Assembly: GCA_964568875.1 (NCBI GenBank)
Contig: CAZMSH010000020.1
Location: 3,253-67,252 of the forward strand
DNA length: 64,000 nt
DNA from: SLNP01 sp964568875
GTDB lineage: Bacteria > Bacteroidota > Bacteroidia > Bacteroidales > VadinHA17
Direction of reading: 5' to 3'
The notes under the pieces were generated by a model. The model made no database searches. It was not told the origin of the DNA and worked only from the letters and a program-made list of their open reading frames with translations. Below, one piece after another: positions 1 through 7,677 of the stretch (position 1 is the stretch's first letter; each line of letters begins with the position of its first letter). The position numbers were made by a program, and so were the translations under genes.

Positions 1-2
1 CG

Positions 3-2027
3 ATAAGATGGCAGGTATCGGCTGACGGGGTTGTCTGGAACGATATCTATGACAACGAGATTTACAGCGGAACCACTTCACAGCAACTTGCGCTGGTGGG
101 TGTGCCGGCAGGCTATGATGGGTATCAGTACAGGCTTGCGCTGAAGGCATTCTGTACTACAACATATACCAGTGCAGCTACGCTAACCGTTAATCCGCTG
201 CCGGTTGTTGACTTCACGGCTATTGATCCGGTCAATGTATGCGCCGGTGTTCCGAGGGTCCTTAACGGTAATCCTACCGGTGGATCAGGCGTTTACAACC
301 AGCACCGATGGATGGGCGATATAGGTCCGCTAAGCTCGTTTACCGTACAGAATCCGAGCTTCTACACGACGTTGGGAGGAGATTACGTGCTGGCTTACAC
401 TGTAACCGACAGTAACGGATGCCAGGGATCTGATACACTAACCGTAAGGGTTGAAGAGCCGTTTGCGATGTTTGTTCCGAGTGTGGTATCAGGTTGTACT
501 GACCTTGAAGTGACCTTCGACAATAGTATGTCGACGGGTTACACTTCCATATTCTGGGACTTTGGTGATGGTAATACTTCGATATCTGATAATCCGACCC
601 ACACCTTTGTGAATGGAACTACCGCACTGCAGTACTATGATGTGCTGATGAGGATAACCTCGGCCAGCGGTTGCCAGGATTCGATGAGGATAGGGATTAC
701 GGTTTACCCACAGATGGATTCTGAGTTCACCCTTAGTGCCGATACTATCTGTTCTGGTGAGACAGTTACTCTCCTTGCTGATCCGGGTGCGCTGCAATAC
801 TGGTGGGTATATGGTGATGGTGAAAACAAGTACGGACTGAATTTTGACCAGCACCTGTTCCTCAACCTTACCGAGAATCCGGTTCCCTATACCATTTCGC
901 TGACGACGACATCAATGTTCGGATGTGAGTCGACGACAACCCATGATATAGTTGTTTACCCGACACCGAAGGCTGAGTTTACGGCATCGCCTCCATTGCA
1001 GACGTGGCCTGCAGCTTTGGTGAACTTTACCAACCTGACGAATTCAGGCACATGGAGTTACCTCTGGAGGTTTGGTGACGGCAACACCTCAACGGCGTAC
1101 GAACCTTCGCATACCTATGGTGCTCCGGGCAACTATATGGTAACGCTGATAGTATCGAACGACCGTTGTATCGACAGTGTCTCGCATCCTGTACAGATAC
1201 TTCCGACACCGCCGATAGCGTCGTTTGATTATATTGAATCTGATTGCGGTCCGTTGACAGTGACACTGAGCAACACCTCGCAGTATGCCACGACGTATTT
1301 GTGGGACTTCGGTGATGGCGGGGCTTCTACGGCAGCCAATCCTACCTATACCTGGACGGTAGCAGGTACGTACAGGGTGACGCTGATAGCTTACGGCCCC
1401 GGCGGACAGTCAGTATACGACCAGATAATAGAGGTATACCAGACACCTGTGGCTTACTTCCAGTTTACTCCTGAGAAGGTATATGTTAACGACGAGAGGG
1501 TCAGATTCTTCAACCTGAGCCAGTATGCCGAAAGCTATATCTGGCACTTTGGTGACGGTGACACATCGCATGCGAAGGATCCGTTCCACAAGTACCTGGT
1601 GAAGGGTCTCTTCGACGTTACCCTGCATGCTTACAAGTTCTACACAACCCAGTCGGGAGCAGTGAAGGCGTGTGTGGGCAGTTATACAGCCTCACCGGGT
1701 GTACTTGTTGAGCCTGCCGGAGTGATAAGGTTTGCCACGGCGTTCATACCGAACAAGACCGGTCCGCAGCCCGATGCCATTCCGACACCGTCAACGATAG
1801 ACCAGTTCTTCTTCCCGCCGGTAACAGAGCAGGTTGACAAGTACAAGCTGCAGATATTCAACAGGTGGGGTGTGCTGATCTTCCAGAGCGATGACATCAT
1901 GAAGGGATGGGATGGCTACTACAAGGGCAAGCTGGTGAAACAGGGTGTCTATGTATGGCTTGTGGAAGGCAAGTATTCCAACGGTAAGCCGTTCAGGATG
2001 TCAGGGGATGTGACGGTGTTGCATTAG
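3..2027 (+). CDS. PKD-repeat surface protein with type B T9SS sorting domain (5' truncated)
   Basis: The frame is open from the window edge, so the gene begins upstream; the first GTG at 96 is not a real start. The first ~50 residues resemble the end of an Ig-like repeat (GYDGYQYRL). They are followed by at least four PKD domains, each with a WxFGDG-type core (WDFGDGNTS, WRFGDGNTS, WDFGDGGAS, WHFGDGDTS). The last ~95 residues match the gliding-motility-associated, CHU_C-like type B sorting domain, with the FNRWG motif and a GWDGYYKGK stretch. Proteins of this class are exported by the type IX secretion system and held at or released from the cell surface, usually as adhesins. No catalytic domain is visible in this part. 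A terminator hairpin follows at 2098-2124. Confidence 0.9.
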   Translation: MRWQVSADGVVWNDIYDNEIYSGTTSQQLALVGVPAGYDGYQYRLALKAFCTTTYTSAATLTVNPLPVVDFTAIDPVNVCAGVPRVLNGNPTGGSGVYNQHRWMGDIGPLSSFTVQNPSFYTTLGGDYVLAYTVTDSNGCQGSDTLTVRVEEPFAMFVPSVVSGCTDLEVTFDNSMSTGYTSIFWDFGDGNTSISDNPTHTFVNGTTALQYYDVLMRITSASGCQDSMRIGITVYPQMDSEFTLSADTICSGETVTLLADPGALQYWWVYGDGENKYGLNFDQHLFLNLTENPVPYTISLTTTSMFGCESTTTHDIVVYPTPKAEFTASPPLQTWPAALVNFTNLTNSGTWSYLWRFGDGNTSTAYEPSHTYGAPGNYMVTLIVSNDRCIDSVSHPVQILPTPPIASFDYIESDCGPLTVTLSNTSQYATTYLWDFGDGGASTAANPTYTWTVAGTYRVTLIAYGPGGQSVYDQIIEVYQTPVAYFQFTPEKVYVNDERVRFFNLSQYAESYIWHFGDGDTSHAKDPFHKYLVKGLFDVTLHAYKFYTTQSGAVKACVGSYTASPGVLVEPAGVIRFATAFIPNKTGPQPDAIPTPSTIDQFFFPPVTEQVDKYKLQIFNRWGVLIFQSDDIMKGWDGYYKGKLVKQGVYVWLVEGKYSNGKPFRMSGDVTVLH

Positions 2028-2031
2028 GAAG

Positions 2032-2066
2032 GCGTAATGACATAGTGACGTAATGGCATAATGACC
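2032..2066. repeat. Left short tandem array flanking four-helix-bundle gene 1
   Basis: Directly after the stop codon of the PKD gene, loosely repeated words of the type CATAGTGACGTAATG occur two to three times. The reverse complement of the same words is found at 2651-2690, on the other side of the four-helix-bundle gene. The array is not coding in any long frame. Confidence 0.6.
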
Positions 2067-2097
2067 TTTATGGGTTAGACCATAGATAGAAGAAAAG

Positions 2098-2124
2098 CCC
2101 TGCTTGTAAGAGCAGGGTTTTTTT
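2098..2124 (+). terminator. Rho-independent terminator after the PKD gene
   Basis: Stem CCCTGCT / AGCAGGG with six-base loop TGTAAG, followed by seven T. The opposite strand also has a T-rich run after the hairpin, so it may also stop transcription of the four-helix-bundle gene coming from the other side. Confidence 0.85.
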
Positions 2125-2163
2125 ATTGGCCTTGTGGCTTAGTGGCCTAGACATAGAGATAGT

Positions 2164-2529
2164 TTATAGGCAGGATGGTTTAAGTCTTGTTTTAATGAGT
2201 TTAGTAAGGGCTATTGACAGATATCGGCAATCGCTCACAAGTGATTGAGCTGATTCGGCCGAGATGTATCCTATTTCTTCTCCTATGGAAAGGAGTGTCA
2301 TCAGTTCTGCCGAAGAACCCCGGGCAATATAGAAATGCCTTACAGATTGCTTGTCAGAGCCAAGTTGTTCTCCCTCGGCTATATTAACCGGAATACTTAC
2401 TGCTGCTCTTTGAATCTGGTCTCTGAAACCAAAATCTTTACTAAATGGCTTTTCAGCGGTTAGTTTGTAAATATTCACAGCGATTTTTTTGGCATTTTGC
2501 CAAACGATGAGTTTGTTGTAATCTCCCAT
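2164..2529 (-). CDS. Four-helix-bundle protein (S23 / TIGR02436 family), copy 1
   Basis: A 121-residue, all-helical protein. Family hallmarks are visible: an N-terminal LIVWQNAKKIAVNIYKLT helix, then FRDQIQRAAVSIPVNIAEGE, then a helix with SAELMTLL. Relatives were first seen in 23S rRNA intervening sequences and form pentameric bundles; their role in Bacteroidota chromosomes is not established. There is no rRNA gene nearby. The gene sits alone between the PKD gene and a toxin-like pair, enclosed by inverted tandem arrays at 2032-2066 and 2651-2690. The ATG at 2529 gives the usual family length. A second member lies at 49666-50037 in the same kind of setting. Confidence 0.88.
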   Translation of the reverse strand: MGDYNKLIVWQNAKKIAVNIYKLTAEKPFSKDFGFRDQIQRAAVSIPVNIAEGEQLGSDKQSVRHFYIARGSSAELMTLLSIGEEIGYISAESAQSLVSDCRYLSIALTKLIKTRLKPSCL

Positions 2530-2650
2530 TTTGCAGCTATTTTGATAATATTACATATTCCCACAATGGTAAAATTATTGAATATTCCTGAAACATGCTC
2601 TACCAATCGGAGAATACTATTAATTCTCCAACAGAAATGAAGACACCACC

Positions 2651-2690
2651 ATATGCCCCGCTATGTCACTATGTCACTATGACGCTATGC
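2651..2690. repeat. Right short tandem array flanking four-helix-bundle gene 1
   Basis: Contains CTATGTCACTATGTCACTATG, that is, CTATGTCA-type words in tandem. On the opposite strand they read CATAGTGA, the same word as in the array at 2032-2066, so the two arrays are inverted relative to each other around the gene. Confidence 0.6.
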
Positions 2691-2706
2691 CTACGGTCTT
2701 TTTTAT

Positions 2707-2768
2707 GATCCCCAGGGGGGATCGATATTCATAGGACCGGCATAACCCCACTACTTTTATCGCCGCCA
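2707..2768 (+). repeat. Hairpin repeat (REP-like) copy A
   Basis: Perfect stem GATCCCC / GGGGATC with loop AGG (2707-2723), then GATATTCATAG, then a C-rich tail ending TTTTATCGCCGCC. Same family as copies at 3780, 21402, 28198, 28341, 29236, 33063 and 51988. Confidence 0.85.
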
Positions 2769-2799
2769 AAAATATGTGTCAGTATAATTGCATTTTTTA

Positions 2800-2807
2800 T
2801 ATCTTTG
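2800..2807 (+). promoter_or_regulatory. Candidate Bacteroidetes-type -7 box (TATCTTTG)
   Basis: Matches TAnnTTTG. A clear -33 TTTG at the usual distance is not visible. It lies 28 bases ahead of the GTG start of the next gene, so transcription would begin shortly before the coding region. Confidence 0.45.
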
Positions 2808-2834
2808 TTTTTCAGGTTGTTTTAACATAATAAG

Positions 2835-3131
2835 GTGAAAAGAGAGAGTTTACTCAAAAGAATAGTTTGGGATTACAATATCTCGGAAAAAGATATTGAG
2901 GCTGTACTCAAAGGACGGGCTGAGAAGGCAGGACACTATACAAGGAGTATGTTGTTTCTTAAGATACTTGAGACTTATCCATGGTTCACAGTCTTAAAAC
3001 TTTTTTCACCCGAGGAGATCAAAGATCTTCTTACAGACGATCTGTTGAAAAAAATGCGCTCACCCGCTTTAAGAAAGAAATATGAATTCATCAGGCAACG
3101 ATTACAGAAAGTTATACCAGTTGCAGGATAA
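2835..3131 (+). CDS. Small partner protein of the AbiEii-type gene
   Basis: A 98-residue basic protein starting at GTG; the only in-frame alternative upstream is closed by a TAA at 2823. It is mostly helical and ends with RKKYEFIRQRLQKVIPVAG. I do not recognise a named domain. Its reading frame overlaps the following AbiEii-like gene by 50 bases, which points to translational coupling. In type IV toxin-antitoxin systems the antitoxin gene commonly precedes the nucleotidyltransferase toxin, so an antitoxin-like role is plausible from position only. The usual AbiEi winged-helix signature is not evident, so it may be a different partner family. Confidence 0.7.
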   Translation: MKRESLLKRIVWDYNISEKDIEAVLKGRAEKAGHYTRSMLFLKILETYPWFTVLKLFSPEEIKDLLTDDLLKKMRSPALRKKYEFIRQRLQKVIPVAG

Positions 3132-3807
3132 TTTTCTTTCCTGGTGGAAGGAACAGAATTTACCGCTTTATCTTACAGGAGGTACAGCCTTGGGAAGGTT
3201 CTATCTGCATCACAGGTCAAGTGATGATCTTGATTTTTTTACAAATGCTGATCCGGAATTTGGCAGGCATGTTAAAGATCTATATAAGAGGATCGACACA
3301 GTATTTAGAATAGATAAAGAGCAGACTCTTATTGCTGAGGACTTTACCAGGTTCTTTGTAGTAATGGATGATATATCACTTAAGGTTGAAATGGTAAATG
3401 ATGTTCATTATCGTTGCGGAGAGCCTTTGAAGTACAGGTACGGGCTTATTGATACCCCTTCGAATATATTGGCGAACAAGCTTTCAGCGATTTGCGGCCG
3501 TGATGAACCGAAGGATGTGTTTGACATTGTTCATTTAGCCCTGAATTATTCATTTAACTGGCGGGAGATATTCTCGCACACCAGGCAAAAGGCTGTTATT
3601 AATGAGATAGATGTAATTCAAAGATTACATGACTTTTCAACAGAGTTATTTTCAAATGTCAGATGGATTACTGAACCAGTTAATATTGAGGCTATTACAT
3701 TGCTTGTTCGTCAGGTTTCAGATGATTTTCTCCTTGGTAAAGATAACAGTCTGGGCTTGGATAAGGATAGTCTTTTTTCGATCCCCGGCGGGGATCGATA
3801 TTCATAG
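3082..3807 (+). CDS. AbiEii/AbiGii-type nucleotidyltransferase (type IV toxin-like)
   Basis: A 241-residue protein with the minimal nucleotidyltransferase signature near residues 28-52: LTGGTALGRFYL followed by SSDDLDFF, that is, the GG...DxD pattern that binds nucleotide and metal. The segment NKLSAICGRDEPKDVFDIVHL fits the conserved C-terminal part of the family, where a K and a D-x-x-D occur. Family toxins (AbiEii, MenA) transfer nucleotides, for example to tRNA ends, and take part in abortive infection. The start overlaps the upstream small gene. The last nine residues (SIPGGDRYS) and the TAG stop are encoded by hairpin repeat copy B, so the native C-terminus was probably replaced or extended when the repeat arrived. 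Confidence 0.85.
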   Translation: MNSSGNDYRKLYQLQDNFLSWWKEQNLPLYLTGGTALGRFYLHHRSSDDLDFFTNADPEFGRHVKDLYKRIDTVFRIDKEQTLIAEDFTRFFVVMDDISLKVEMVNDVHYRCGEPLKYRYGLIDTPSNILANKLSAICGRDEPKDVFDIVHLALNYSFNWREIFSHTRQKAVINEIDVIQRLHDFSTELFSNVRWITEPVNIEAITLLVRQVSDDFLLGKDNSLGLDKDSLFSIPGGDRYS

Positions 3808-3838
3808 CACCGGGAGATCCCCCAATCCTTTGCGCCGT
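3780..3838 (+). repeat. Hairpin repeat copy B, overlapping the end of the AbiEii-type gene
   Basis: Perfect stem GATCCCC / GGGGATC with loop GGC (3780-3796), then GATATTCATAG, a C-rich stretch and the tail CTTTGCGCCG. The TAG inside ATTCATAG is the stop codon of the upstream gene. Confidence 0.85.
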
Positions 3839-3858
3839 AAAAAAACTTGAAAATCTTG

Positions 3859-3870
3859 CGACGCGCTGCG
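3859..3870. repeat. 12-bp direct repeat, left copy (CGACGCGCTGCG)
   Basis: The same 12 bases occur at 5193-5204, just after the stop of the ATPase gene. Both copies are followed closely by CCGTA. Together they bracket the ATPase gene and its operator region. Confidence 0.6.
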
Positions 3871-3939
3871 ACAAAAAATCCGTATGATTTTGTTTGGTTG
3901 CTAAAGAGTTTAAGATGAACAGATGAATATTAGCATAAA

Positions 3940-3990
3940 TGTTGTGCATATACAACATAATATTCCTATATTTGTTGTGTTAAAACAACA
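3940..3990 (+). promoter_or_regulatory. Promoter with two identical palindromic operators
   Basis: Two copies of TGTTGT-N6-ACAACA occur at 3940-3957 and 3973-3990, with perfect arms and centres 33 bp apart, about three helical turns. Between them lies a -7 box TATATTTG (3967-3974), whose last two bases overlap the second site. The upstream site covers the expected -33 area. The ATG follows four bases after the second site, so a repressor bound to both would block the promoter. The regulator is unknown; autoregulation is possible. Confidence 0.65.
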
Positions 3991-3993
3991 TCT

Positions 3994-5190
3994 ATGATTG
4001 AGTTTATTCGATATTCCCATTCCCGGATCACCGATACCAGCCTTGATTTTTCAAGGTCGATGATGAAGGAAATTGACTGGAGCCACAGGTTGATCGGCAT
4101 TACTGGTTCACGTGGCACCGGTAAGACTACGCTGATGCTGCAGCACTTGAAAAAAAACTTTGGCGTTAGTGAATCAGCATTATACCTTTCACTGGATAAT
4201 ATATATTTCCTGAAGACTAATCTAGTAGACATAGCCGAAGATTTTTACAATAACGGCGGGCGTTTCCTCTTTCTTGATGAGGTACACCGCTATCCTTCCT
4301 GGTCTATAGAAATCAAAAACATCTATGACACCTTCAGGGACCTCAATATTGTGTTCTCCGGGTCATCTGCTTTGCAGATACATAAAGCCGAAGCCGACCT
4401 GAGCAGGAGGACGGCCATTTACAACCTGCAGGTAATGTCGTTCAGAGAATACCTGGCTTTGTCGGAAGGATTGGTTTTTCCGACTTATAAATTGAATGAT
4501 ATTTTACAAAACCATCAGGAAATTGCCTCAGAACTGGCAAGAAAATTCCAGCCTTTACCCATGTTCAGTAAATACCTGCAAGGGGGTACCTATCCCTTTT
4601 TCATTGAATCACAAGCAAAATTTCCGGAAAGGCTTCTCAGTACCGTTCACGTTATCCTTGAAACCGATATCCCTGCCGTTGAGAAGATTACCTATTCCAG
4701 CATTGTCAGCCTGAAAAGGATACTTGCATTTATTGCCGAAAGCGTGCCATATAAACCAAACATTTCAGAATTAAGCCGTAAAGCGGGTGTTTCAAGGGAT
4801 GTCCTTCTGAGGTTGATAAGCCTTCTGGAGCGGTCCGGCATACTCAGGCTTCTTCGGCAGGATTCATCACACACAGGCTATTTGACAAAGCCTGAAAAAA
4901 TATACCTGGACAACACAGCTCTTTTATATGCACTTTCTCCCGGGAAGGTTCCTGAAAAAGGAACCTTGCGGGAAACATTCTTTGCCAGTCAGCTTACAGC
5001 CAACCATAATGTTACCATTCCAGAGGAAGGTGACTTTTTCGTGAACAATGAAATTCTGTTTGAAATCGGAGGAAAAAACAAAACAACAAAACAGGTAAAG
5101 CATTCGGGCCATGCATTTATCGCGGCCGATGATACTGTAACAGGATACAGGAATATAGTACCTCTCTGGCTGTTTGGGTTTATGTACTGA
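3994..5190 (+). CDS. AAA ATPase with DUF4143 C-terminal domain
   Basis: A 398-residue protein. Walker A is GSRGTGKT at residues 38-45, and Walker B is RFLFLDEVHRYP near residues 90-100, followed by a sensor-like FSGSSALQI and a RRTAIY segment. This is the AAA_14 pattern. A winged-helix-like stretch (ISELSRKAGVSRDVLLRLISLLERSGIL) follows near residue 260, and the C-terminal part resembles DUF4143, with KIYLDNTALLYAL. These proteins are common accessory ATPases of unknown function that spread by transfer. The gene is alone, has its own promoter and double operator, and is bracketed by 12-bp direct repeats at 3859 and 5193. Confidence 0.88.
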   Translation: MIEFIRYSHSRITDTSLDFSRSMMKEIDWSHRLIGITGSRGTGKTTLMLQHLKKNFGVSESALYLSLDNIYFLKTNLVDIAEDFYNNGGRFLFLDEVHRYPSWSIEIKNIYDTFRDLNIVFSGSSALQIHKAEADLSRRTAIYNLQVMSFREYLALSEGLVFPTYKLNDILQNHQEIASELARKFQPLPMFSKYLQGGTYPFFIESQAKFPERLLSTVHVILETDIPAVEKITYSSIVSLKRILAFIAESVPYKPNISELSRKAGVSRDVLLRLISLLERSGILRLLRQDSSHTGYLTKPEKIYLDNTALLYALSPGKVPEKGTLRETFFASQLTANHNVTIPEEGDFFVNNEILFEIGGKNKTTKQVKHSGHAFIAADDTVTGYRNIVPLWLFGFMY

Positions 5191-5192
5191 CA

Positions 5193-5204
5193 CGACGCGC
5201 TGCG
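5193..5204. repeat. 12-bp direct repeat, right copy (CGACGCGCTGCG)
   Basis: Identical to 3859-3870. It lies two bases after the ATPase stop codon. Confidence 0.6.
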
Positions 5205-5225
5205 CAGTCCGTACCTTTTAAAATA

Positions 5226-5255
5226 AAAAAACCGGCCACAATGCAGCCGGTTTTT
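5226..5255. terminator. Bidirectional terminator between convergent genes
   Basis: Stem AACCGGC / GCCGGTT with an A-run before and a T-run after. It serves the ATPase gene from the left and the peroxiredoxin gene from the right. Confidence 0.85.
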
Positions 5256-5290
5256 ATTTTTAGGGGGTACAACCCCCGGCCCTGAAATTA

Positions 5291-6010
5291 TTATTTTAAA
5301 TTTCTCAGGTTCTGGTACACCATGAACCATGCCAGTTCATATATACCCTGCTCAGCATTCTTATTTTCCTCATGAGAAGGCTTGAAGTGAATGAATACGT
5401 CATTCCCCGGTTCCCAATCAGCAGGTGTGCTTATATGCCTGCCTGCAACAGTCTGAAGAGCTATCAGCGATCTTTTGATCTCTTCCATATTTCTTCCGAC
5501 AGTCATGGGGTAATAAGATATTGACTGAATTACATTGTCAGGGTCTATAATAAATACGCCCCTCACGGTTCTCTTATCGCTGCTTGCATTATGGATCATA
5601 CCATACTGACGTGAAATGCGATAATGTCTGTCAGTTGCCATAGGCAGGTTAATCTTAACAGGTCCTTTTCCCAGGTAATCTACCTGCTCCATTGCCCTTA
5701 TCCAGTCACGGTGGCTGTCAATCGAGTCAACCGACATTATAAGGAATTTTGCATCTAACTTATTAAATTCCTCTTCCATATGTGCAAGTTCAAGTATCTC
5801 AGATGAACAAACAGGGGTAAAATCAGCCGGATGGCTGAACAGGATTTTCCAGCTACTACCGAAATCTTTGGGGAAATTGATGATTCCGTTCGTAGTCTGG
5901 ACCTTGAAAGAAGGAGCCTTCTCGCCTATTACAGGCGTTCTTGTGTCTTGCTGGGAATAGGTAATTCCAACCAGCATCATTAATGCCAGAATTAGTGAAG
6001 TCCTTTTCAT
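5291..6010 (-). CDS. Exported 1-Cys peroxiredoxin (Prx6 / AhpC-TSA family)
   Basis: A 239-residue protein with a signal peptide (MKRTSLILALMMLVGITYSQ) and the peroxidatic motif HPADFTPVCSSE. This cysteine is the only one in the protein, so it is a true one-cysteine type without an internal resolving cysteine. The long C-terminal part (RTVRGVFIIDPDNVIQ, TPADWEPGNDVFI) is typical of Prx6-like enzymes, which reduce hydrogen and organic peroxides using an external thiol. The signal peptide places it in the periplasm or outer envelope, which is less usual than the cytoplasmic Prx6 forms. It is transcribed towards the terminator at 5226 and stands apart from the regulator gene upstream by 115 bases. 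Confidence 0.9.
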   Translation of the reverse strand: MKRTSLILALMMLVGITYSQQDTRTPVIGEKAPSFKVQTTNGIINFPKDFGSSWKILFSHPADFTPVCSSEILELAHMEEEFNKLDAKFLIMSVDSIDSHRDWIRAMEQVDYLGKGPVKINLPMATDRHYRISRQYGMIHNASSDKRTVRGVFIIDPDNVIQSISYYPMTVGRNMEEIKRSLIALQTVAGRHISTPADWEPGNDVFIHFKPSHEENKNAEQGIYELAWFMVYQNLRNLK

Positions 6011-6125
6011 AGTTTTTTGAGTTTAGTTAGAAAAAATAAATGATTTAATACGTAGAACAACATAGAATTAATAATGTTCAAAAAAAAGATCAAAAAACTT
6101 AAAATAATTAATTCAGGACCTTCGG

Positions 6126-7568
6126 TTATAGAGGTTTTTCAATGATAATGTCGGAATAGGTTTTGGTGTAGTCCTCGCCGTAAATGTTCTTGTAGTCCTT
6201 TAGGAAGTTTGTGTAGAGCTGTTTTGCCAGGTAGCCCTTACCGGTATGATTAAAGTATTTGCATTTATATGAGAGCGCGATGTCGCTTACCGGATCGAGA
6301 ACAAACAGTGTGTCTGCAATGGAGGAGACAAGTTCAGGTCTTTCCCTCACTTCAAGGTGTTCGGCATAATTGGATAGTATTGAAATGGCGCAATCAGCAG
6401 TGCGGGCCTTTATTTCATCGAGCCATTGATAGTCGCATTCGGGAAGCAGTGTTCCCGGCCTGACAATTGAAATGAGATCGGCAACATCATTTTCGGTAAT
6501 AGTGCTTTTGCATACAATTTCATTGAAGATGATGAAATCAACGGTTATCTCCTTCATATCTATTTTCCAGCTTCCTGATGCGCTGGAAATTTCGTGGGGA
6601 CCTACCCTGTCTAGTATCTGGCGAAGTTTGGTGATATAAACAGAACGGTTATTGCGGGCACTCTCATCACTTTTGTCAAACCAAAGCATCTCTTTCAGCT
6701 TTGATGATGAGATGCCTGCATCCGATTGTTTACAAAGGAGGAGAAGAAAAAGCTCCTTAAGTAATGGTGAAAATAGTTTTGACAGTTCTTCTCCGTCGGC
6801 TGAGTAGATGCTGAATCCGCCAAAAAGTTTTACCGTACTTGTATGGAATACTTCCTGCCTGGCCAGCTCCACGTTACTTATGGTTATCTGTCCGGGCTTT
6901 TCACGGTTCTCTCTTCTTTTACGAGCCTTTTTACGAAAATGTAAATAGATAAAAAGAAGTATATCTGCCAACACCAGAAGCAGAAGCAGGAATATTTCCG
7001 TATAGCTTACCTTGTCGCTTATATCTCCTCTGATTTCAACATTTTCAGCAACTATTTGAGGATTTCCCAAGGCATCATAATTGGAAGTTATTTCAGGGAG
7101 TATGGTAATCTTATACTTTCCACCCATAATAAAATCAAAGCCGGTAATAACCAGCACGGTATCGGCCATGTCAAGAATAAAGCTGTCGTCAGATGATCTT
7201 AACAGGGCTGTAACCGCAGTGGTCGGGAGGCTCTTCAGTATCTTATCTGACTTGATAGTATTGACAGCGTTGTTACCTACAAATGTCAAGGAATTAAGGT
7301 CTCCCGGCCTGTGATCGAAAATCAGGGTGAGCAGACTGGTTTTCCCCCTTTTGATACTCATAAGGAGGGTGCTGAATGATGCAGAAGAGTCAGGAATGGT
7401 TAAATTAAATGATACAGAAACAGTTTCGGTAAGAGTCACTATGTAAGGTTCTGATGAGAGTAGAGGGGTTGTTTTGCCCTCGGTACCTGTCAAGATTAAT
7501 AGCATTACAGACATGATTAAGTGCCTGACCAGCAGAAGAACACGCTTACTCAGATATCCCTTGCTCAC
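6126..7568 (-). CDS. Membrane-anchored SARP-like transcriptional regulator
   Basis: A 480-residue protein. Residues ~8-28 form a signal-anchor, and ~30-190 look like an extracytoplasmic beta-rich sensor region (cohesin-like at best). A strong membrane helix follows at ~193-215, ending in the basic run FRKKARKRRENREK, so the C-terminal part is cytoplasmic. Residues ~245-345 fit an OmpR/SARP-type winged helix (VKLFGGFSIYSADG, FSPLLKELFLLLL, RSVYITKLRQILD). The rest is helical, like a bacterial transcriptional activator domain. It would sense an envelope signal and regulate DNA directly, without a kinase. It is divergent from the DcuC-type carrier across an 88-bp gap with repeated ATTAATA words, so that peptide/dicarboxylate locus is the likely target. 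Confidence 0.75.
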   Translation of the reverse strand: MSKGYLSKRVLLLVRHLIMSVMLLILTGTEGKTTPLLSSEPYIVTLTETVSVSFNLTIPDSSASFSTLLMSIKRGKTSLLTLIFDHRPGDLNSLTFVGNNAVNTIKSDKILKSLPTTAVTALLRSSDDSFILDMADTVLVITGFDFIMGGKYKITILPEITSNYDALGNPQIVAENVEIRGDISDKVSYTEIFLLLLLVLADILLFIYLHFRKKARKRRENREKPGQITISNVELARQEVFHTSTVKLFGGFSIYSADGEELSKLFSPLLKELFLLLLCKQSDAGISSSKLKEMLWFDKSDESARNNRSVYITKLRQILDRVGPHEISSASGSWKIDMKEITVDFIIFNEIVCKSTITENDVADLISIVRPGTLLPECDYQWLDEIKARTADCAISILSNYAEHLEVRERPELVSSIADTLFVLDPVSDIALSYKCKYFNHTGKGYLAKQLYTNFLKDYKNIYGEDYTKTYSDIIIEKPL

Positions 7569-7569
7569 T

Positions 7570-7614
7570 ATTAATAAAATTATTAATAATATACAATATT
7601 AATAAAATATTAAT
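7570..7614. promoter_or_regulatory. Repeated ATTAATA words in the divergent promoter region
   Basis: ATTAATA occurs at 7570, 7582 and 7598, with a partial copy near 7609. Two of the copies form a perfect nine-base inverted repeat, TTATTAATA / TATTAATAA (7580-7588 and 7597-7605). The site lies between the regulator and the carrier gene, so it may bind the regulator, though A/T-rich promoter sequence alone could also give this. Confidence 0.4.
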
Positions 7615-7677
7615 CCCGATACTAATAAATCTGTTTATAATGGCTGTTTACCTTTAGTGAAAATTAGAGGCAGCTCT

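Larger units (their letters stand above)
2530..2834. other. Intergenic region: inverted array, REP copy A, promoter
   Basis: This 305-bp stretch has no gene. From left to right it holds an A/T-rich segment upstream of the four-helix-bundle gene, the right tandem array (2651-2690), hairpin repeat copy A (2707-2768) and a -7-like box (2800-2807) ahead of the next operon. Confidence 0.7.

Noticed and set aside
2164..2529. Intervening sequence of a 23S rRNA gene
   Set aside because: The protein family was named from such insertions, but there is no rRNA sequence around either copy.
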